In this document: positions 63,716 through 64,000 of the stretch, piece after piece
How the letters are laid out: every line of letters begins with the position of its first letter
How positions within the stretch are numbered: the first letter of the stretch is position 1
NCBI RefSeq assembly: GCF_921293875.1
Contig: NZ_CAKLDI010000001.1
Span: forward strand, 1,270,475 to 1,334,474
Reading direction: 5' to 3'
DNA: 64,000 nt
Source: Vibrio stylophorae
GTDB lineage: Bacteria; Pseudomonadota; Gammaproteobacteria; Enterobacterales; Vibrionaceae
Program-made: the position numbers and the translations under genes
Notes under the pieces: model-generated
Seen by the model: the letters and a program-made list of their open reading frames with translations, nothing else
Told to the model about the DNA's origin: nothing
The model's database searches: none

Positions 63716-64000
63716 TTGTCCTATAACCCCATTGTTATTTGTGATGACTCCGCCACAGCGCGTCGAGCTCTCGCATCTCAACTTCCTAGCGAAGTTCAAG
63801 AGCAAATTTTATTTGCCAAAAATGGCAAACAAGCCTTGGACTATCTCAATCAACATCATGTCGAGGTGATGTTCTTAGACTTAACCATGCCAGAAATGGA
63901 TGGTTTTGATGTGCTCTCACTCATGTGTCAAGGTGACTACGATACCAAGGTGGTGGTGGTTTCAGGGGATGTGCAGCGTGAAGCCGTCGACCGCTGTATG
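63716..64000 (+). CDS. CheY-like response regulator, 5' part (3' end outside window)
   Basis: 95 codons open to the window edge, starting at a TTG with AAAGGGA 6 nt upstream; an in-frame stop at 63701 excludes a longer start. REC features: acidic pair in 'IVICDDSATARRAL', phospho-acceptor in 'MFLDLTMPEMDGFDVL' and the Ser in 'VVVVSGDVQRE'. The conserved Lys would lie just beyond the end. Whether an effector domain follows cannot be seen. This gene is not continuous with any annotated neighbour. Confidence 0.9.
   Translation, partial: MSYNPIVICDDSATARRALASQLPSEVQEQILFAKNGKQALDYLNQHHVEVMFLDLTMPEMDGFDVLSLMCQGDYDTKVVVVSGDVQREAVDRCM

Overview
The window reads as chromosomal DNA of a Vibrio-like gammaproteobacterium (family Vibrionaceae, inferred). 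The support is gene order: the tail of a TonB2-type operon followed by a TPR gene; rluE-mnmA-hflD-purB-roxA; cspD divergent from clpS-clpA, then infA-bpt-aat; aspC-asnS; and radD-rplY near rsuA-bcr, an order shared with enterics. Coding density is high. Nearly every transcription unit ends in a clear hairpin plus T-run terminator, often shared by convergent genes. I saw no tRNA, rRNA or CRISPR array. Species cannot be fixed by eye.

Layout. 0-7.5 kb: end of tonB2, an exported TPR protein, cardiolipin synthase, an NSS Na+-symporter, two unrecognised genes, a 38-residue basic protein and an IS200-type element. 7.5-13 kb: divergent ArsP-like permease/ArsR pair with two operator-like palindromes, small unknowns, arfB, a TIM-barrel-like protein and an AT-rich sugar-nucleotide epimerase-like gene. 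13-21 kb: HAD phosphatase, GcvR-like ACT protein, a 1198-residue protein of no recognised family divergent from a DUF4303-like gene, a coiled-coil/Cys-cluster protein, a VOC protein and a DUF2937 protein. 21-35 kb: housekeeping block (ribosomal oxygenase, purine synthesis, tRNA thiolation, rRNA pseudouridylation, Clp/N-end rule machinery, IF-1, aminotransferase, AsnRS).

35-50 kb: an exported Nudix-PAP2 fusion, D-lactate dehydrogenase, a two-gene signalling operon (REC-cNMP-like-histidine kinase overlapping a stand-alone REC protein with the same residue spacing), two DUF945-like paralogues, an exported trio (thioredoxin, PLA2-like, unknown), an outer-membrane barrel, SanA, AsnA, a HAD protein and a secreted choice-of-anchor-X-like protein. 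50-64 kb: rplY, radD, GNAT, rsuA, bcr, an SDR/DUF2867 protein, a tightly coupled AttEFGH-like ABC/lipocalin operon ending in an AbgA-like M20 hydrolase, and a response regulator cut by the window end that starts with TTG.

Genes that act together: ClpS delivers N-end-rule substrates to ClpA, and Bpt and Aat create N-end degrons, so 27.3-31.8 kb holds most of the Leu/N-degron pathway. AsnA makes asparagine and AsnS charges it to tRNA. The main candidates for undescribed biology are the 1198-residue protein with its DUF4303-like neighbour, the exported Trx/PLA2-like trio, the kinase with a degenerate cNMP domain and a large HisKA insert, the periplasmic Nudix-PAP2 fusion, and three very small basic ORFs.
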